The notes: generated by a model from the letters alone, not told the origin. Positions 1-8,971 are shown, numbered from the stretch's first letter. The stretch is 64,000 bases of DNA from Salegentibacter sediminis (GCF_002078605.1 NZ_MSJR01000005.1:62001-126000); one strand, 5' to 3'. Made by a program: numbers and translations.

Positions 1-372
1 GGGATTAATATGATTACCGCGTTGTTGGTTTTAATCCTGGAACGTACCCAGATGATAGGCATCCTTAAGGCTCTGGGGAGCGGGGATTGGAGCATAAGAA
101 AGATATTTTTATATAATGCGGGCTATTTAATTTTGTTGGGTTTATTCTGGGGAAATCTTATTGGAATTGGTTTGTTGCTAATCCAGAAATATTTTAAATT
201 ATTCCCGTTGAATCCCGAGACTTATTATGTAACCGAAGTTCCGGTGTATATAAACTGGGATTATATCCTTGCGGTTAATATTGGCACCCTGATATTATGT
301 ATGCTAATGTTATTGATACCTTCGGTAATTATCTCAAAAATATCCCCGGCAAAAGCTATTAAATTTGAGTAG
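1..372 (+). CDS. ABC transporter permease, FtsX/LolC-LolE type (5' end outside window)
   Basis: Only the C-terminal 123 codons are present; the frame is open from the first base. The visible part has the FtsX-domain C-terminal pattern: a membrane helix leading into the ERTQMIGILKALG segment, which in LolC/LolE/MacB permeases is the cytoplasmic coupling region that contacts the ATPase, then two further hydrophobic segments (about residues 43-60 and 90-113 of the fragment) and the typical ending SPAKAIKFE. The family moves lipoproteins or lipids out of the inner membrane together with an ATPase such as LolD. I infer a lipoprotein-release role from the short, simple FtsX ending; an antibiotic or peptide exporter cannot be excluded because the periplasmic domain is missing. 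Confidence 0.8.
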   Translation, partial: GINMITALLVLILERTQMIGILKALGSGDWSIRKIFLYNAGYLILLGLFWGNLIGIGLLLIQKYFKLFPLNPETYYVTEVPVYINWDYILAVNIGTLILCMLMLLIPSVIISKISPAKAIKFE

Positions 373-383
373 AATGAAAGCCA

Positions 384-415
384 TTGAAGTTAAGAAGTTA
401 ATGCGACTACTTTTG
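384..415 (+). promoter_or_regulatory. Bacteroidota-type promoter before the cysteine synthase gene
   Basis: TTG at 384-386, a 21-base spacer and TACTTTTG at 408-415 match the flavobacterial TTG / TAnnTTTG promoter pattern. The predicted transcript would start near 420, giving a leader of about 20 bases before the ATG at 442. Confidence 0.55.
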
Positions 416-441
416 GTAAGTTATAAATTGTAATATTTTAT

Positions 442-1422
442 ATGGAATACGCAGAAAATATTTTAGGAACCATTGGGAACACCCCTTTGGTGAAAATGAA
501 TAAAATAACTAAAGAGCTAGACGCCCTGGTTCTGGCTAAATACGAGACCTTTAATCCTGGCAACTCCGTAAAAGACAGGATGGCGGTTAAGATGATTGAA
601 GAGGCTGAAAAAAGCGGAGCCTTAAAGCCGGGTGGGACCATAATTGAAGGTACCTCAGGAAATACAGGAATGGGGCTTGCCCTGGCCGCCATTGTAAAAG
701 GTTACAAGATGGTTTGTGTAATCTCTGATAAACAGAGCAAGGAAAAAATAGATATTCTTAAGGCTGTGGGGAGTGAAGTAATAGTTTGCCCCACCGATGT
801 TGCCCCTGAAGATCCCCGGTCTTATTATTCAACTTCAAAAAGGCTGGCAGAGGAGACCCCTAATTCATGGTATGTAAATCAATATGATAACCTGGCCAAT
901 ACCCAGGCTCATTATGAAACTACGGGGCCTGAAATATGGCGTCAAACCGATGGGAAGGTCACCCATTTTGTAGTAGGGGTTGGAACAGGAGGAACTATCT
1001 CTGGGGTTGGTAGATACCTTAAAGAACAAAACCCCAATATTAAAGTTTGGGGAATCGATACCTATGGTTCGGTTTTCAAGAAATATCATGAAACAGGAGT
1101 CTTCGATGAAAACGAGATCTATCCTTACGTAACCGAAGGTATTGGAGAAGATATCCTACCCAAGAATGTAGATTTTAGTGTTATAGACGGATTTACCAAA
1201 GTAACCGATAAGGATGCGGCAATCTATACCAGGAAACTGGCAAAGGAAGAAGGTTTTTTTCTTGGAAATTCTGCCGGGGCAGCTGCAAAAGGTTTGCTTC
1301 AGCTAAAGGAACATTTTTCCAAAGACGATGTGGTGGTGGTATTATTTCATGATCACGGTAGCAGGTATGTTGGTAAGATGTTCAACGACGAGTGGATGAA
1401 AAAGATGGGATATATTGATTAA
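442..1422 (+). CDS. PLP-dependent cysteine synthase / cystathionine beta-synthase-like enzyme
   Basis: A fold-type II PLP enzyme of 326 residues that makes cysteine (from O-acetylserine and sulfide) or cystathionine (from serine and homocysteine) in the cytoplasm. Visible motifs in order: the PLP-lysine motif NSVKDR (Lys44), the substrate loop EGTSGNTG (about 69-76), the phosphate-binding GTGGT (181-185) and the GNSAGA segment that holds the serine facing the pyridine nitrogen (about 275-280). There are no C-terminal CBS domains, so the length fits a stand-alone catalytic core. Sequence alone does not separate CysK, CysM and CBS activity. It stands alone, with its own promoter and a strong terminator downstream. 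Confidence 0.88.
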   Translation: MEYAENILGTIGNTPLVKMNKITKELDALVLAKYETFNPGNSVKDRMAVKMIEEAEKSGALKPGGTIIEGTSGNTGMGLALAAIVKGYKMVCVISDKQSKEKIDILKAVGSEVIVCPTDVAPEDPRSYYSTSKRLAEETPNSWYVNQYDNLANTQAHYETTGPEIWRQTDGKVTHFVVGVGTGGTISGVGRYLKEQNPNIKVWGIDTYGSVFKKYHETGVFDENEIYPYVTEGIGEDILPKNVDFSVIDGFTKVTDKDAAIYTRKLAKEEGFFLGNSAGAAAKGLLQLKEHFSKDDVVVVLFHDHGSRYVGKMFNDEWMKKMGYID

Positions 1423-1509
1423 ACTTTAATTCTTTTTCTCAAGAAGTAGTGGAGGTAAAAAACTTCAAAATACACACTGGAAAAGGTAAAAAGTGAAGAT
1501 ATGCTAAAG

Positions 1510-1538
1510 ACCGGAAGAGGAATCTTCCGGTTTTTTTT
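1510..1538 (+). terminator. Rho-independent terminator of the cysteine synthase gene
   Basis: ACCGGAAGA and TCTTCCGGT form a perfect 9-bp stem around a GGAA tetraloop, followed directly by a run of T. Confidence 0.9.
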
Positions 1539-1580
1539 ATGAATTGTGTATATAAAAACAGGACAGTTTAAAGTGATTTT

Positions 1581-2147
1581 TTAATTCTCTTCCCATCCCC
1601 AGGGAGCGCCTGGATTTTCCACAGGTTGGTTTAAATTGAATTCAACAGAAAAACTGGTATTGGTGCCAATACGTTTCAGATTATAGGTAAAACTGTTTTC
1701 ATCCAGTTCAATAAACCAAACATTGGTGGCTGCGGCCGGAAGTAAATCTGCAGTTTCTTTATCGGCAGGGAAGACTTGTAGGTCAGCAAGTCCTGTATTG
1801 GTAGCCAGTCCGCCATACTGTGTGATTTTATCTTCAGAACCATCACGGTGGCGGTGGTCGTGTTTTAGTTTTATCTTATCGTCCTTAAATGTAAGGACCC
1901 AGGTACGCGATTTATTGTCTCCTACAAAAAAGGGAATCCTGATAATGTTTTCATCACAGGACCTTACGTGCATGATGAGCTTTTTTCCAACGAAATCTTC
2001 TCCGGGATTTATACTGGTTATTGTTCCCTGGTAGGCTTCCCCGCAATGGCCCTGTAACTGTGTCCAGAATTTTTCTGCCGGACTGTGCTGGGCATAAAAG
2101 AATGAAAAGCTAAGAAATAAAAATAAGGAGATGTAGATCTTTTGCAT
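1581..2147 (-). CDS. Secreted protein of unknown function
   Basis: I do not recognise the family. The 188-residue product starts with a clear signal peptide (positively charged start, then a Phe/Leu/Ser-rich core, ending FFYAQ at about residue 20). The mature part is rich in beta-strand-like stretches, has a paired Cys in HCGEAY and RSCDEN that could form a disulfide, and a His-rich stretch HDHRHRDG about two-thirds along that could bind metal. This looks like a small periplasmic or outer-membrane-exposed beta protein. It faces the lipoprotein gene at 2205 divergently with only 57 bases between them. Confidence 0.7.
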   Translation of the reverse strand: MQKIYISLFLFLSFSFFYAQHSPAEKFWTQLQGHCGEAYQGTITSINPGEDFVGKKLIMHVRSCDENIIRIPFFVGDNKSRTWVLTFKDDKIKLKHDHRHRDGSEDKITQYGGLATNTGLADLQVFPADKETADLLPAAATNVWFIELDENSFTYNLKRIGTNTSFSVEFNLNQPVENPGAPWGWEEN

Positions 2148-2204
2148 ACCTAAAAGTTTTGAGTTACTGCAAAATACAGTATTTTCAGCTTAAAATAATT
2201 TTAG

Positions 2205-2909
2205 ATGAAAAAAATACTACTGGTTTTTATAGTCGCTGTATTTCTCACCAGCTGTGGGAGTGTAGTGGAAACAGTGCAGGAAGATGTAGCTCCCGAATAT
2301 GAAATGGATTACAGTTATTTAGCACTGGGAGATTCTTATACCATTGGGGAAGGGGTGGCTGTGGCCGAGCGTTGGCCGGTTCAACTAACAAATAATTTAC
2401 GGGACCGGGGCTATAAGGTCGCACCTCCAAAGATCATAGCTCAAACGGGTTGGACCAGTAGAAATCTTTTTAAAGCGATGGAGCAAGAATTGAATTATAC
2501 CCGCAAATTCGATCTGGTTTCCATTCTTATAGGAGTGAACGATCAATACCAGGGAAAAAGCATTAGGGAATATGAAGAAGACCTGAGACAGGTATTTAGA
2601 ATGGCCCTGAACTATTCAAAAACACGGGAGCACGGGGTCTTCGCCTTAAGTATTCCAGACTATGGGGTAACCCCTTTCGCCGGGGAGAAGGCTGAAGAGA
2701 TCTCGGCTGAGATCGCTGAATTTAATGCGGTCTTCAGAAGAGTTGCTGAAGAATATGGTGTCGATTTCTATAATATCACCCCTGTTTCCCGGGAAGCCGC
2801 CCGTGATCCCGGCCTCCTGGTAGAGGATGAGCTTCATCCCAGCGGTAGGATGTACCGCTATTGGGTAGAGGAAATTATAGATGAAATCACCCAAAAGTTG
2901 CCAAATTAA
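2205..2909 (+). CDS. SGNH/GDSL-family hydrolase lipoprotein
   Basis: A lipid-anchored esterase-like enzyme of 234 residues. The N-terminus is a lipoprotein signal peptide with lipobox LTSC (Cys17). The SGNH hallmarks follow: block I LALGDSYT with the nucleophile Ser44, a block II Gly in AQTGWTS, block III GVND, and block V DELHPS with Asp208 and His211 completing the triad. Family members hydrolyse ester bonds of lipids, acetylated sugars or thioesters; the natural substrate cannot be read from sequence. It is followed 44 bases later by the DUF2851 gene on the same strand. Confidence 0.88.
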   Translation: MKKILLVFIVAVFLTSCGSVVETVQEDVAPEYEMDYSYLALGDSYTIGEGVAVAERWPVQLTNNLRDRGYKVAPPKIIAQTGWTSRNLFKAMEQELNYTRKFDLVSILIGVNDQYQGKSIREYEEDLRQVFRMALNYSKTREHGVFALSIPDYGVTPFAGEKAEEISAEIAEFNAVFRRVAEEYGVDFYNITPVSREAARDPGLLVEDELHPSGRMYRYWVEEIIDEITQKLPN

Positions 2910-2953
2910 GTCCTGGATTTTTAATAGGGGGAGGAGTTTTCTAATTTTAAGAA

Positions 2954-4234
2954 ATGCAAGAAGATTTTCTCCATTACCTCTGGAAATATAAAAAATTCGA
3001 TTTCACCCAGGCTCGAACTTCAGATGGCCAATCTGTAGTGCTCATAGACCCGGGGATGCATAACCATAATTCAGGTCCAGATTTTTTTAATGCGAGAATA
3101 CGTATCGGGAATCAGCTTTGGGCGGGAAATGTAGAAATTCATTTAAGAGCTTCAGACTGGTATTTTCACCGGCATGAGACCGATAGCAATTATGATAATG
3201 TAATACTTCACGTGGTTTGGGAAGATGATATCGAGGTGTACCGGAAGAATAATTCTATAATTCCAAGTCTGGCTTTGAGCGGCTTAGTAGACAAAGCTCT
3301 TTTGAACAAATACCGTAACCTGGTAACTACCCGCGATAAATGGATCAATTGCGAAAAAAACTTCCCTTATGTCGACGAATTTAAATTGAGGCATTGGCTG
3401 GAACGGGTTTACTTTGAGAGATTGGAAAATAAATCGGAATTGATTCTGAAAATACTGAAGGCTTCTGAAAACAATTGGGAAGCCGTATTGTTCAGTCTTC
3501 TTTGCAGGAACTTCGGATTGAATGTAAACGGAGATGCTTTCCTGAGCCTGGCTCAGAGTTTCGATTTTTCCCTGGTTCAAAAATGTGCTTTGGACAGGTT
3601 AAGGCTGGAGGCTTTGCTTTTTGGACAGGCCGGTTTTCTAAAGGAAGATTCTTCAGAAATTTATTTCAGAAATCTTAAAAGAGAATATGAGTTCCTGCAA
3701 CATAAATACCGGCTCAGGAATGATCAGGTTGTCCAGGCGAAATTCTTTAGGTTAAGACCGGATAATTTCCCTAATATTAGGCTCTCACAGCTGGCCTCGT
3801 TGTATCACCAGCATAAGAATTTGTTTTCAGAGCTCATTAGGGCCAGGGAACTCAATGCTATTGCTGAGGTTTTTAAGGTAGAGACTTCAGAATTCTGGCA
3901 AACTCATTATACATTTAGTAAAGCCCATAAAAAACGAACTAAAAGGATCACTAATAGCTTTGTAGATTTAGTTGTGATCAATACCGTGGTACCGCTTAAA
4001 TTTTGCTATGCACGGGAAACAGGGCAGGAACCGGAAGAAGAAATACTGAATATTCTAACAGCTATAAAAGCTGAAAGCAATAGTATCATTGAGAAATTTA
4101 ATCTGTTAAGACCTGGAACGACTTCAAATGCTTTGGATTCTCAGGCAGTGCTTCAGCTAAAAAACAATTATTGCGATATGAACAAATGTTTGAATTGTGA
4201 AATTGGAACAAGCTTATTACAGGCTGTAAATTAA
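2954..4234 (+). CDS. DUF2851 family protein
   Basis: A soluble 426-residue protein of the Bacteroidota DUF2851 family, recognised from the opening (MQEDFLHYLWKYKKFD), the conserved HNHNSGPDFFNARI segment near residues 35-48 and the GNVEIHLRASDWYFHRH segment near 55-72. The family pattern of acidic and His residues resembles nuclease-like active sites, but no function is established to my knowledge. The C-terminus has three close cysteines (CDMNKCLNC) that could bind a metal. There is no signal peptide. It lies 24 bases before pspC and is probably co-transcribed with it. Confidence 0.85.
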   Translation: MQEDFLHYLWKYKKFDFTQARTSDGQSVVLIDPGMHNHNSGPDFFNARIRIGNQLWAGNVEIHLRASDWYFHRHETDSNYDNVILHVVWEDDIEVYRKNNSIIPSLALSGLVDKALLNKYRNLVTTRDKWINCEKNFPYVDEFKLRHWLERVYFERLENKSELILKILKASENNWEAVLFSLLCRNFGLNVNGDAFLSLAQSFDFSLVQKCALDRLRLEALLFGQAGFLKEDSSEIYFRNLKREYEFLQHKYRLRNDQVVQAKFFRLRPDNFPNIRLSQLASLYHQHKNLFSELIRARELNAIAEVFKVETSEFWQTHYTFSKAHKKRTKRITNSFVDLVVINTVVPLKFCYARETGQEPEEEILNILTAIKAESNSIIEKFNLLRPGTTSNALDSQAVLQLKNNYCDMNKCLNCEIGTSLLQAVN

Positions 4235-4245
4235 TTGGGAAAGTT

Positions 4246-4253
4246 TATCTTTG
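4246..4253 (+). promoter_or_regulatory. TAnnTTTG element directly before the PspC start codon
   Basis: TATCTTTG ends only four bases before the ATG at 4258, so a transcript from it would be nearly or fully leaderless. No well-placed -33 TTG is visible, so this may be a weak internal start or chance. Confidence 0.35.
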
Positions 4254-4257
4254 CGTA

Positions 4258-4488
4258 ATGCGTAGTTTAATTTATAAAATAAGATACTTTTTTGAACGTC
4301 ACGGTTTCTATGTTTCTTCGCGGCTGGCCGATAAAATTGGAATGCGTGCAAAGAGTGTAAGGCTATTCTTTATTTACGCATCTTTCTTCACCCTGGGAAT
4401 AGGTTTTGTGGTTTATTTAACCCTGGCTTTCTGGCTTAAGCTCAAAGATTTGGTGTATACAAAGCGTACTTCTGTTTTCGACCTTTAA
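4258..4488 (+). CDS. PspC-domain small membrane protein
   Basis: A 76-residue protein with the PspC pattern: an amphipathic N-terminal part containing SSRLADKIGMRAKSVRLFFIY, then one strong membrane helix (about residues 38-61) and a short basic tail. PspC proteins act in the envelope-stress response of Proteobacteria; in Flavobacteriia they are usually stand-alone and their role is unproven. The start follows DUF2851 by 23 bases. The whole protein is one PspC unit, the usual length for this lineage. Confidence 0.8.
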   Translation: MRSLIYKIRYFFERHGFYVSSRLADKIGMRAKSVRLFFIYASFFTLGIGFVVYLTLAFWLKLKDLVYTKRTSVFDL

Positions 4489-4623
4489 AAAAGATTTTTT
4501 AGTTGTGAGGATATTCTTTTTTAACAATTCCTTTACAATTTAACTCCTAAAAATTTGAAAAAGGCTATTTTTTTAGCATCTTGCTTCGCTGAAAAATAAA
4601 ATCTAAATTAACTACTAGACTAT

Positions 4624-6702
4624 ATGGGAAAGTATATACTTTCATTGTTCTTTTTATTTTCATTTGTAGCTGTAAATGCTCAGGAACTTGAAGTTGAGGC
4701 CAAATTAGGGAATCCTTCAAATGTGATTAACAATGGTTTCATAGACCTGGATGTAAGTGGGGGCGTCCCGCCTTATACCTATCAATGGTCTAATCAGGAA
4801 ACAGGATTAAATTCAGAGCGAGCCGAAGGCTTAACCGAAGGCATTCCTTATAATGTAGTAATCACCGATAGCGAGGGAACTTCTACGACCCGCTCTTATG
4901 AGGTGAAGGCGGAAGCTATCACCGAACATTTCAACGGTACCTTCGTACCTATCGTAGAAAATATGACGGCTATCCTTTTCTGGGATCCGTTTTCTGCAAT
5001 TGGGGTCTACGACCCAATAGCTTATGCCGATATAAAAAATGTACCTACTCCGGGCTGGGAAGCCGGGATAGAAGATAGTTTTGTTCTCAAGCAATGGAAT
5101 GTTGCTGAGGGGGAACACGTAGAAGAAGGCGAACTAATTGCGATAATAGGTTCAGACCGAGGAGAGGATATTAATGCCTATGCGAATACAACCGGTACGC
5201 TTCAGCACAAAGTGCCGGAGGGTGGCGTAATTTATGATTTTGAAAATACTGAGGATGTTATTGAGGCGGGAGCCCATTTTTTTGCCAGTATAGAATATGA
5301 TGAGCCTGTTATGTTGACTCATCCTAACGGCGATCCTCAAACCCATAACATCCCTTTTATAGTAATATGGCTAATCTTTGGTGCGGCTTTCTTCACCGTT
5401 AGAATGGGCTTTATCAACTTTAGAGGGTTTAAACATTCTTTAGACCTTGCAAAAGGAAAATATGACGATCCCAATGCACCTGGTAGTATTACACACTTCC
5501 AGGCTTTAACCACTGCCGTTTCTGCGACAGTTGGTTTAGGAAATATTGCCGGGGTTGCCGTAGCGGTTTCCCTTGGTGGCGCCGGAGCAACATTTTGGAT
5601 GATTATAGCCGGACTTCTGGGAATGTCTTCAAAATTTGTAGAATGTACCTTAGGAGTGAAATACAGATTTATTAATTCTGAAGGGCGCATCTTCGGAGGC
5701 CCAATGAATTATCTACGTTACGGTCTTGAGAAAAGAAATATGCGAGGTCTTGGGAAATTCCTGGCTGCATTCTTCGCTATTCTCGGTATTGGCGCCTCAT
5801 TTGGTGGAGGAAATATGTTCCAGGCAAACCAGTCTTTTGAAATTCTTTCCGGACAATTCCCAATGCTTGTTGGAAATGGATTCTGGTTTGGAGTTGTGAT
5901 CGCTGTTCTTGTAGGAATTGTGATTATTGGAGGTATACAGAGTATAGCCAAAGTAACCGGGAAAGTTGTACCATTTATGGCAGCCGTTTATATACTTGGT
6001 GCCCTTACCGTTATAGGTATTAACTTCGAAAATATAGGGCCTGCTTTTGCAGCAATTTATGACGGAGCTTTTAGCCCAACGGCATTAAAAGGTGGGGTTA
6101 TTGGAGTACTTGTAGTAGGATTCCAGAGAGCTGCTTTCTCTAACGAAGCAGGTGTCGGATCTGCGGCTATTGCTCACTCCGCTGCTAAAACAAATAATCC
6201 GCCGTCTGAAGGTTTTGTAGCTTTACTTGAGCCTTTTATTGATACGGTGGTGGTATGCACTTTAACTGCTTTGGTGCTTATTTTTACCGGAATGCATGAG
6301 ATAGAAGGTGTAGGTGGAGTTCAGTTAACCTCCGATGCTTTCGCCAGTGTTATTTCCTGGTTCCCTTACGTACTTGCATTGGCGGTATTCCTTTTTGCTT
6401 TTTCAACTATGATCTCCTGGTCATACTACGGAATGCGTTCCTGGACTTACCTTTTTGGTAAAAGCAAAAAAACCGAATTGGTGTATAAAATATTATTCCT
6501 TGTATTTGTAGTGGTGGGAGCATCCATTAGTTTAGGTGCTGTACTTGACTTCTCAGATATGATGATACTTGCTATGTCTTTCCCTAATATTATCGGGCTT
6601 TATATAATGTCTGGGGAAGTGCGGGAAGATCTTAGAGAATATTTCCGTAAATTAAAGGCTGGCGAACTCTTTAAAAAACAGAAGGAGGCCAAGGCTAGCT
6701 AA
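4624..6702 (+). CDS. Alanine/sodium symporter (AGCS family) with N-terminal SprB and lipoyl-like domains
   Basis: A 692-residue inner-membrane protein with unusual architecture. Residues 1-20 are a signal peptide ending NAQ. About 25-100 look like an SprB repeat (GGVPPYTYQWSN, then ITDSEGTSTTRSYEV). About 130-235 resemble a biotinyl/lipoyl carrier fold (VAEGEHVEEGELIAIIG and later a TTGTLQHKVPEGGVI turn), but the modified lysine position reads EDINAYA, so it should not be lipoylated. From about 245 on is a full AGCS transporter with TVGLGNIAGVAVA and the signature QRAAFSNEAGVGSAAIAHSAAKT. Ordinary AGCS carriers are about 450 residues, like the second copy in this window at 24645. Na+-coupled alanine or glycine uptake is inferred from the family; the role of the extension is unknown. 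An HHH-protein gene follows 11 bases later. Confidence 0.88.
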   Translation: MGKYILSLFFLFSFVAVNAQELEVEAKLGNPSNVINNGFIDLDVSGGVPPYTYQWSNQETGLNSERAEGLTEGIPYNVVITDSEGTSTTRSYEVKAEAITEHFNGTFVPIVENMTAILFWDPFSAIGVYDPIAYADIKNVPTPGWEAGIEDSFVLKQWNVAEGEHVEEGELIAIIGSDRGEDINAYANTTGTLQHKVPEGGVIYDFENTEDVIEAGAHFFASIEYDEPVMLTHPNGDPQTHNIPFIVIWLIFGAAFFTVRMGFINFRGFKHSLDLAKGKYDDPNAPGSITHFQALTTAVSATVGLGNIAGVAVAVSLGGAGATFWMIIAGLLGMSSKFVECTLGVKYRFINSEGRIFGGPMNYLRYGLEKRNMRGLGKFLAAFFAILGIGASFGGGNMFQANQSFEILSGQFPMLVGNGFWFGVVIAVLVGIVIIGGIQSIAKVTGKVVPFMAAVYILGALTVIGINFENIGPAFAAIYDGAFSPTALKGGVIGVLVVGFQRAAFSNEAGVGSAAIAHSAAKTNNPPSEGFVALLEPFIDTVVVCTLTALVLIFTGMHEIEGVGGVQLTSDAFASVISWFPYVLALAVFLFAFSTMISWSYYGMRSWTYLFGKSKKTELVYKILFLVFVVVGASISLGAVLDFSDMMILAMSFPNIIGLYIMSGEVREDLREYFRKLKAGELFKKQKEAKAS

Positions 6703-6713
6703 TTTAATTTACA

Positions 6714-7586
6714 ATGAAAGGTATAAGATCCCATTTTGTTTTTTCAAGAAATCAACAAAATGGGATCTTTCTTTTGGTGTTGATTGCTATAGTGCTGCAG
6801 GGAGTATTTTACTTTATAGATTTCAATACAGGGAAAAGTATTTCTGTGGAAGATGAGGAAATAAAAAGATTTCAGCAGCAAATAGATTCCATAAGAAGCG
6901 CCAGGGCAGAAGCCGATACCCTGAAGATTTACCCTTTTAATCCCAATTATATAACAGATTACCGGGGCTACACCCTTGGGATGAGCCTAAAAGAAATAGA
7001 CCGGCTTCATAAATACCGGGCAGGGGATAAGTGGGTGAATTCGGCAGAAGAGTTTCAGAAAGTCACAGGGGTTTCTGATTCTTTGCTGAAAATTATTTCC
7101 CCTTATTTTAAATTTCCCGAATGGGTGACCAAGCCCAGACCATCCTTATCTCCAAAAACAGCATTGGTTCACCGAAGTTTTTCAGAAAAAGCCGATTTGA
7201 ATACAGCTTCAGCAGAAGAACTTCGGGAAATCAATGGAATTGGGGAAGTGCTTTCCAGAAGAATCATTACTTATCGCAATAAGATTGGGGGCTTTGTGAA
7301 CGACATTCAGTTAAAAGATATTTACGGTTTGGATTACGAAACCCGTGAAAAACTCAAGGCGCAATTCACCGTAAAAAGTAAACCCTCAATAGAGCTCTTG
7401 AATATTAATGAAGTCGGTCTCCTGGAGTTAAGTGAAGTGCCATATATTGGATATGAGCTGGCCCGGGAAATTATTGATTACAGATTGTTGCACGAGAAAA
7501 TTGACAGCTTTGAAGAATTGTCAAAATTAGAGCGGTTTCCGGGGGATAAAATTGATAGGATTCAATTATATTTGAGCATTGATTAA
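6714..7586 (+). CDS. Membrane-anchored helix-hairpin-helix (ComEA-like) protein
   Basis: A 290-residue protein with one N-terminal membrane helix (about residues 17-36) and several helix-hairpin-helix units. The clearest is DLNTASAEELREINGIGEVLSRRI (about 160-185), the classic ComEA-type DNA-binding repeat. A second (LNINEVGLLELSEVPYIGYELAREII) sits near 225-255, and a degenerate one near 75-115. ComEA proteins bind incoming DNA at the cell surface; in Bacteroidota many such proteins exist without proof of a competence role. It is probably transcribed with the symporter gene 11 bases upstream, although no functional link is evident. Confidence 0.82.
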   Translation: MKGIRSHFVFSRNQQNGIFLLVLIAIVLQGVFYFIDFNTGKSISVEDEEIKRFQQQIDSIRSARAEADTLKIYPFNPNYITDYRGYTLGMSLKEIDRLHKYRAGDKWVNSAEEFQKVTGVSDSLLKIISPYFKFPEWVTKPRPSLSPKTALVHRSFSEKADLNTASAEELREINGIGEVLSRRIITYRNKIGGFVNDIQLKDIYGLDYETREKLKAQFTVKSKPSIELLNINEVGLLELSEVPYIGYELAREIIDYRLLHEKIDSFEELSKLERFPGDKIDRIQLYLSID

Positions 7587-7719
7587 GATTTCTAAATTAT
7601 CTTTCTTATCAGGATTAACCTGGAATTTTTATTTCGGAATCTTGAAAAATCAGTTTATTTTTAACGAGTTAGAATTTAAAGGCTAAACTTCAGCTAGCCC
7701 TAAAACCTATTATTAGCGC

Positions 7720-8889
7720 ATGAACAGTATGTATTTTACAGAAGAACACGAACTATTCAGAAAAAGTTTTAAGGATTTCCTTCAAAAAGAGGTGGTACCT
7801 CATATAGATAAATGGGAAAAAACGGGAGAGATTGAGCGTTTCATCTGGAAGAAATTTGGGGAAATGGGGTATTTTGGCCTTAATCAACCTGAAGAATACG
7901 GCGGAATGGGGTTGGACCTTTTTTACACCGTTATCTTTCTTGAAGAATTGCAAAAGATTAACTCCGGCGGTTTTGCTGCTGCTATGTGGGCCCATGCCTA
8001 CCTGGCGATGACTCACGTAAAGACAGAAGGAAGCGAAGAGATCAAGAAGGAATATCTCACTTCCAGTATAGACGGAGAGAAGATAGGCTGTCTATGTATC
8101 ACTGAACCTTTTGGGGGCTCCGATGTTGCCGGGATGCGAAGTACCGCGGTGAAGAAAGGAGATAAATATATTCTGAATGGATCGAAGACCTTTATCACTA
8201 ACGGGGTATATTCAGATTATCTGGTAGTTGCTGCAAAAACCGACCCCGGGAAAGGGAGTAAGGGAATGAGCATCTTTATGGTAGATCGTGATACGCCTGG
8301 GATATTCAGTTCTAAACTCGATAAGCTTGGGTGGCGTGCTTCAGATACTGCCGAAATAGCTTTTGACAATGTAGAGATTCCTGCAAATCATTTGATGGGA
8401 GAGGAGAATAAAGGTTTTTCATATATTATGCAGCATTTTGCCATGGAGCGCTTAATAATGGGAATAAATGCGCACGCTCGTGCCGAATATGCCCTGGATT
8501 ACACCCTGGAATATATGGCCGAGCGAGAAGCTTTCGGGAAAACTATAAATAAATTTCAGGCATTGAGACACAAGGTTGCCGATATGGCCAGTGAAGTAGA
8601 GATGTGCCGTGAGTTTAATTATTCGGTTACCAAAAGAATGGAGGCCGGGGAATACGTGGTAAAAGAAGCCAGTATGTCTAAGTTGCTTTCCACCAAAATA
8701 GCCGACCAGGTGATCTATGATTGTTTACAGATGCTGGGAGGTTATGGTTATATGGAAGATTACCCGCTAGCAAGAATGTTACGCGATAGTCGTTTAGGGC
8801 CAATTGGAGGTGGAACTTCTGAGATATTACGCGAGATAATCGCCAAAATGGTCATCGATAAGAAGGAATACAAACCTGCTGCCAAATAA
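7720..8889 (+). CDS. Acyl-CoA dehydrogenase
   Basis: A 389-residue FAD flavoprotein catalysing alpha,beta-dehydrogenation of acyl-CoA thioesters. The two family signatures are present: CITEPFGGSDVAGM (about 124-137) and the C-terminal LGGYGYMEDYPLARMLRD region. The usual catalytic glutamate site before GTSEI reads GGGT here, while Glu243 in AMERLIMG sits where isovaleryl-CoA and long-chain acyl-CoA dehydrogenases carry their base, so I expect an IVD/LCAD-like enzyme, perhaps for branched or long acyl chains. A second ATG three codons in is an alternative start. It stands alone, upstream of rpsU. Confidence 0.9.
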   Translation: MNSMYFTEEHELFRKSFKDFLQKEVVPHIDKWEKTGEIERFIWKKFGEMGYFGLNQPEEYGGMGLDLFYTVIFLEELQKINSGGFAAAMWAHAYLAMTHVKTEGSEEIKKEYLTSSIDGEKIGCLCITEPFGGSDVAGMRSTAVKKGDKYILNGSKTFITNGVYSDYLVVAAKTDPGKGSKGMSIFMVDRDTPGIFSSKLDKLGWRASDTAEIAFDNVEIPANHLMGEENKGFSYIMQHFAMERLIMGINAHARAEYALDYTLEYMAEREAFGKTINKFQALRHKVADMASEVEMCREFNYSVTKRMEAGEYVVKEASMSKLLSTKIADQVIYDCLQMLGGYGYMEDYPLARMLRDSRLGPIGGGTSEILREIIAKMVIDKKEYKPAAK

Positions 8890-8924
8890 ATTTTTAGCGC
8901 TGCAGGAAATAATTTAAATAATAA

Positions 8925-8954
8925 TTGTGGGTTTGTATAATTGAAGTATATTTG
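8925..8954 (+). promoter_or_regulatory. rpsU promoter (TTG - 19 - TATATTTG) with CAGCC extension
   Basis: TTG at 8925-8927 and TATATTTG at 8947-8954 fit the Bacteroidota consensus, and the element continues with CAGCC. The same extension recurs before other translation genes in this window. Confidence 0.65.
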
Positions 8955-8971
8955 CAGCCTATAATTTTTAA

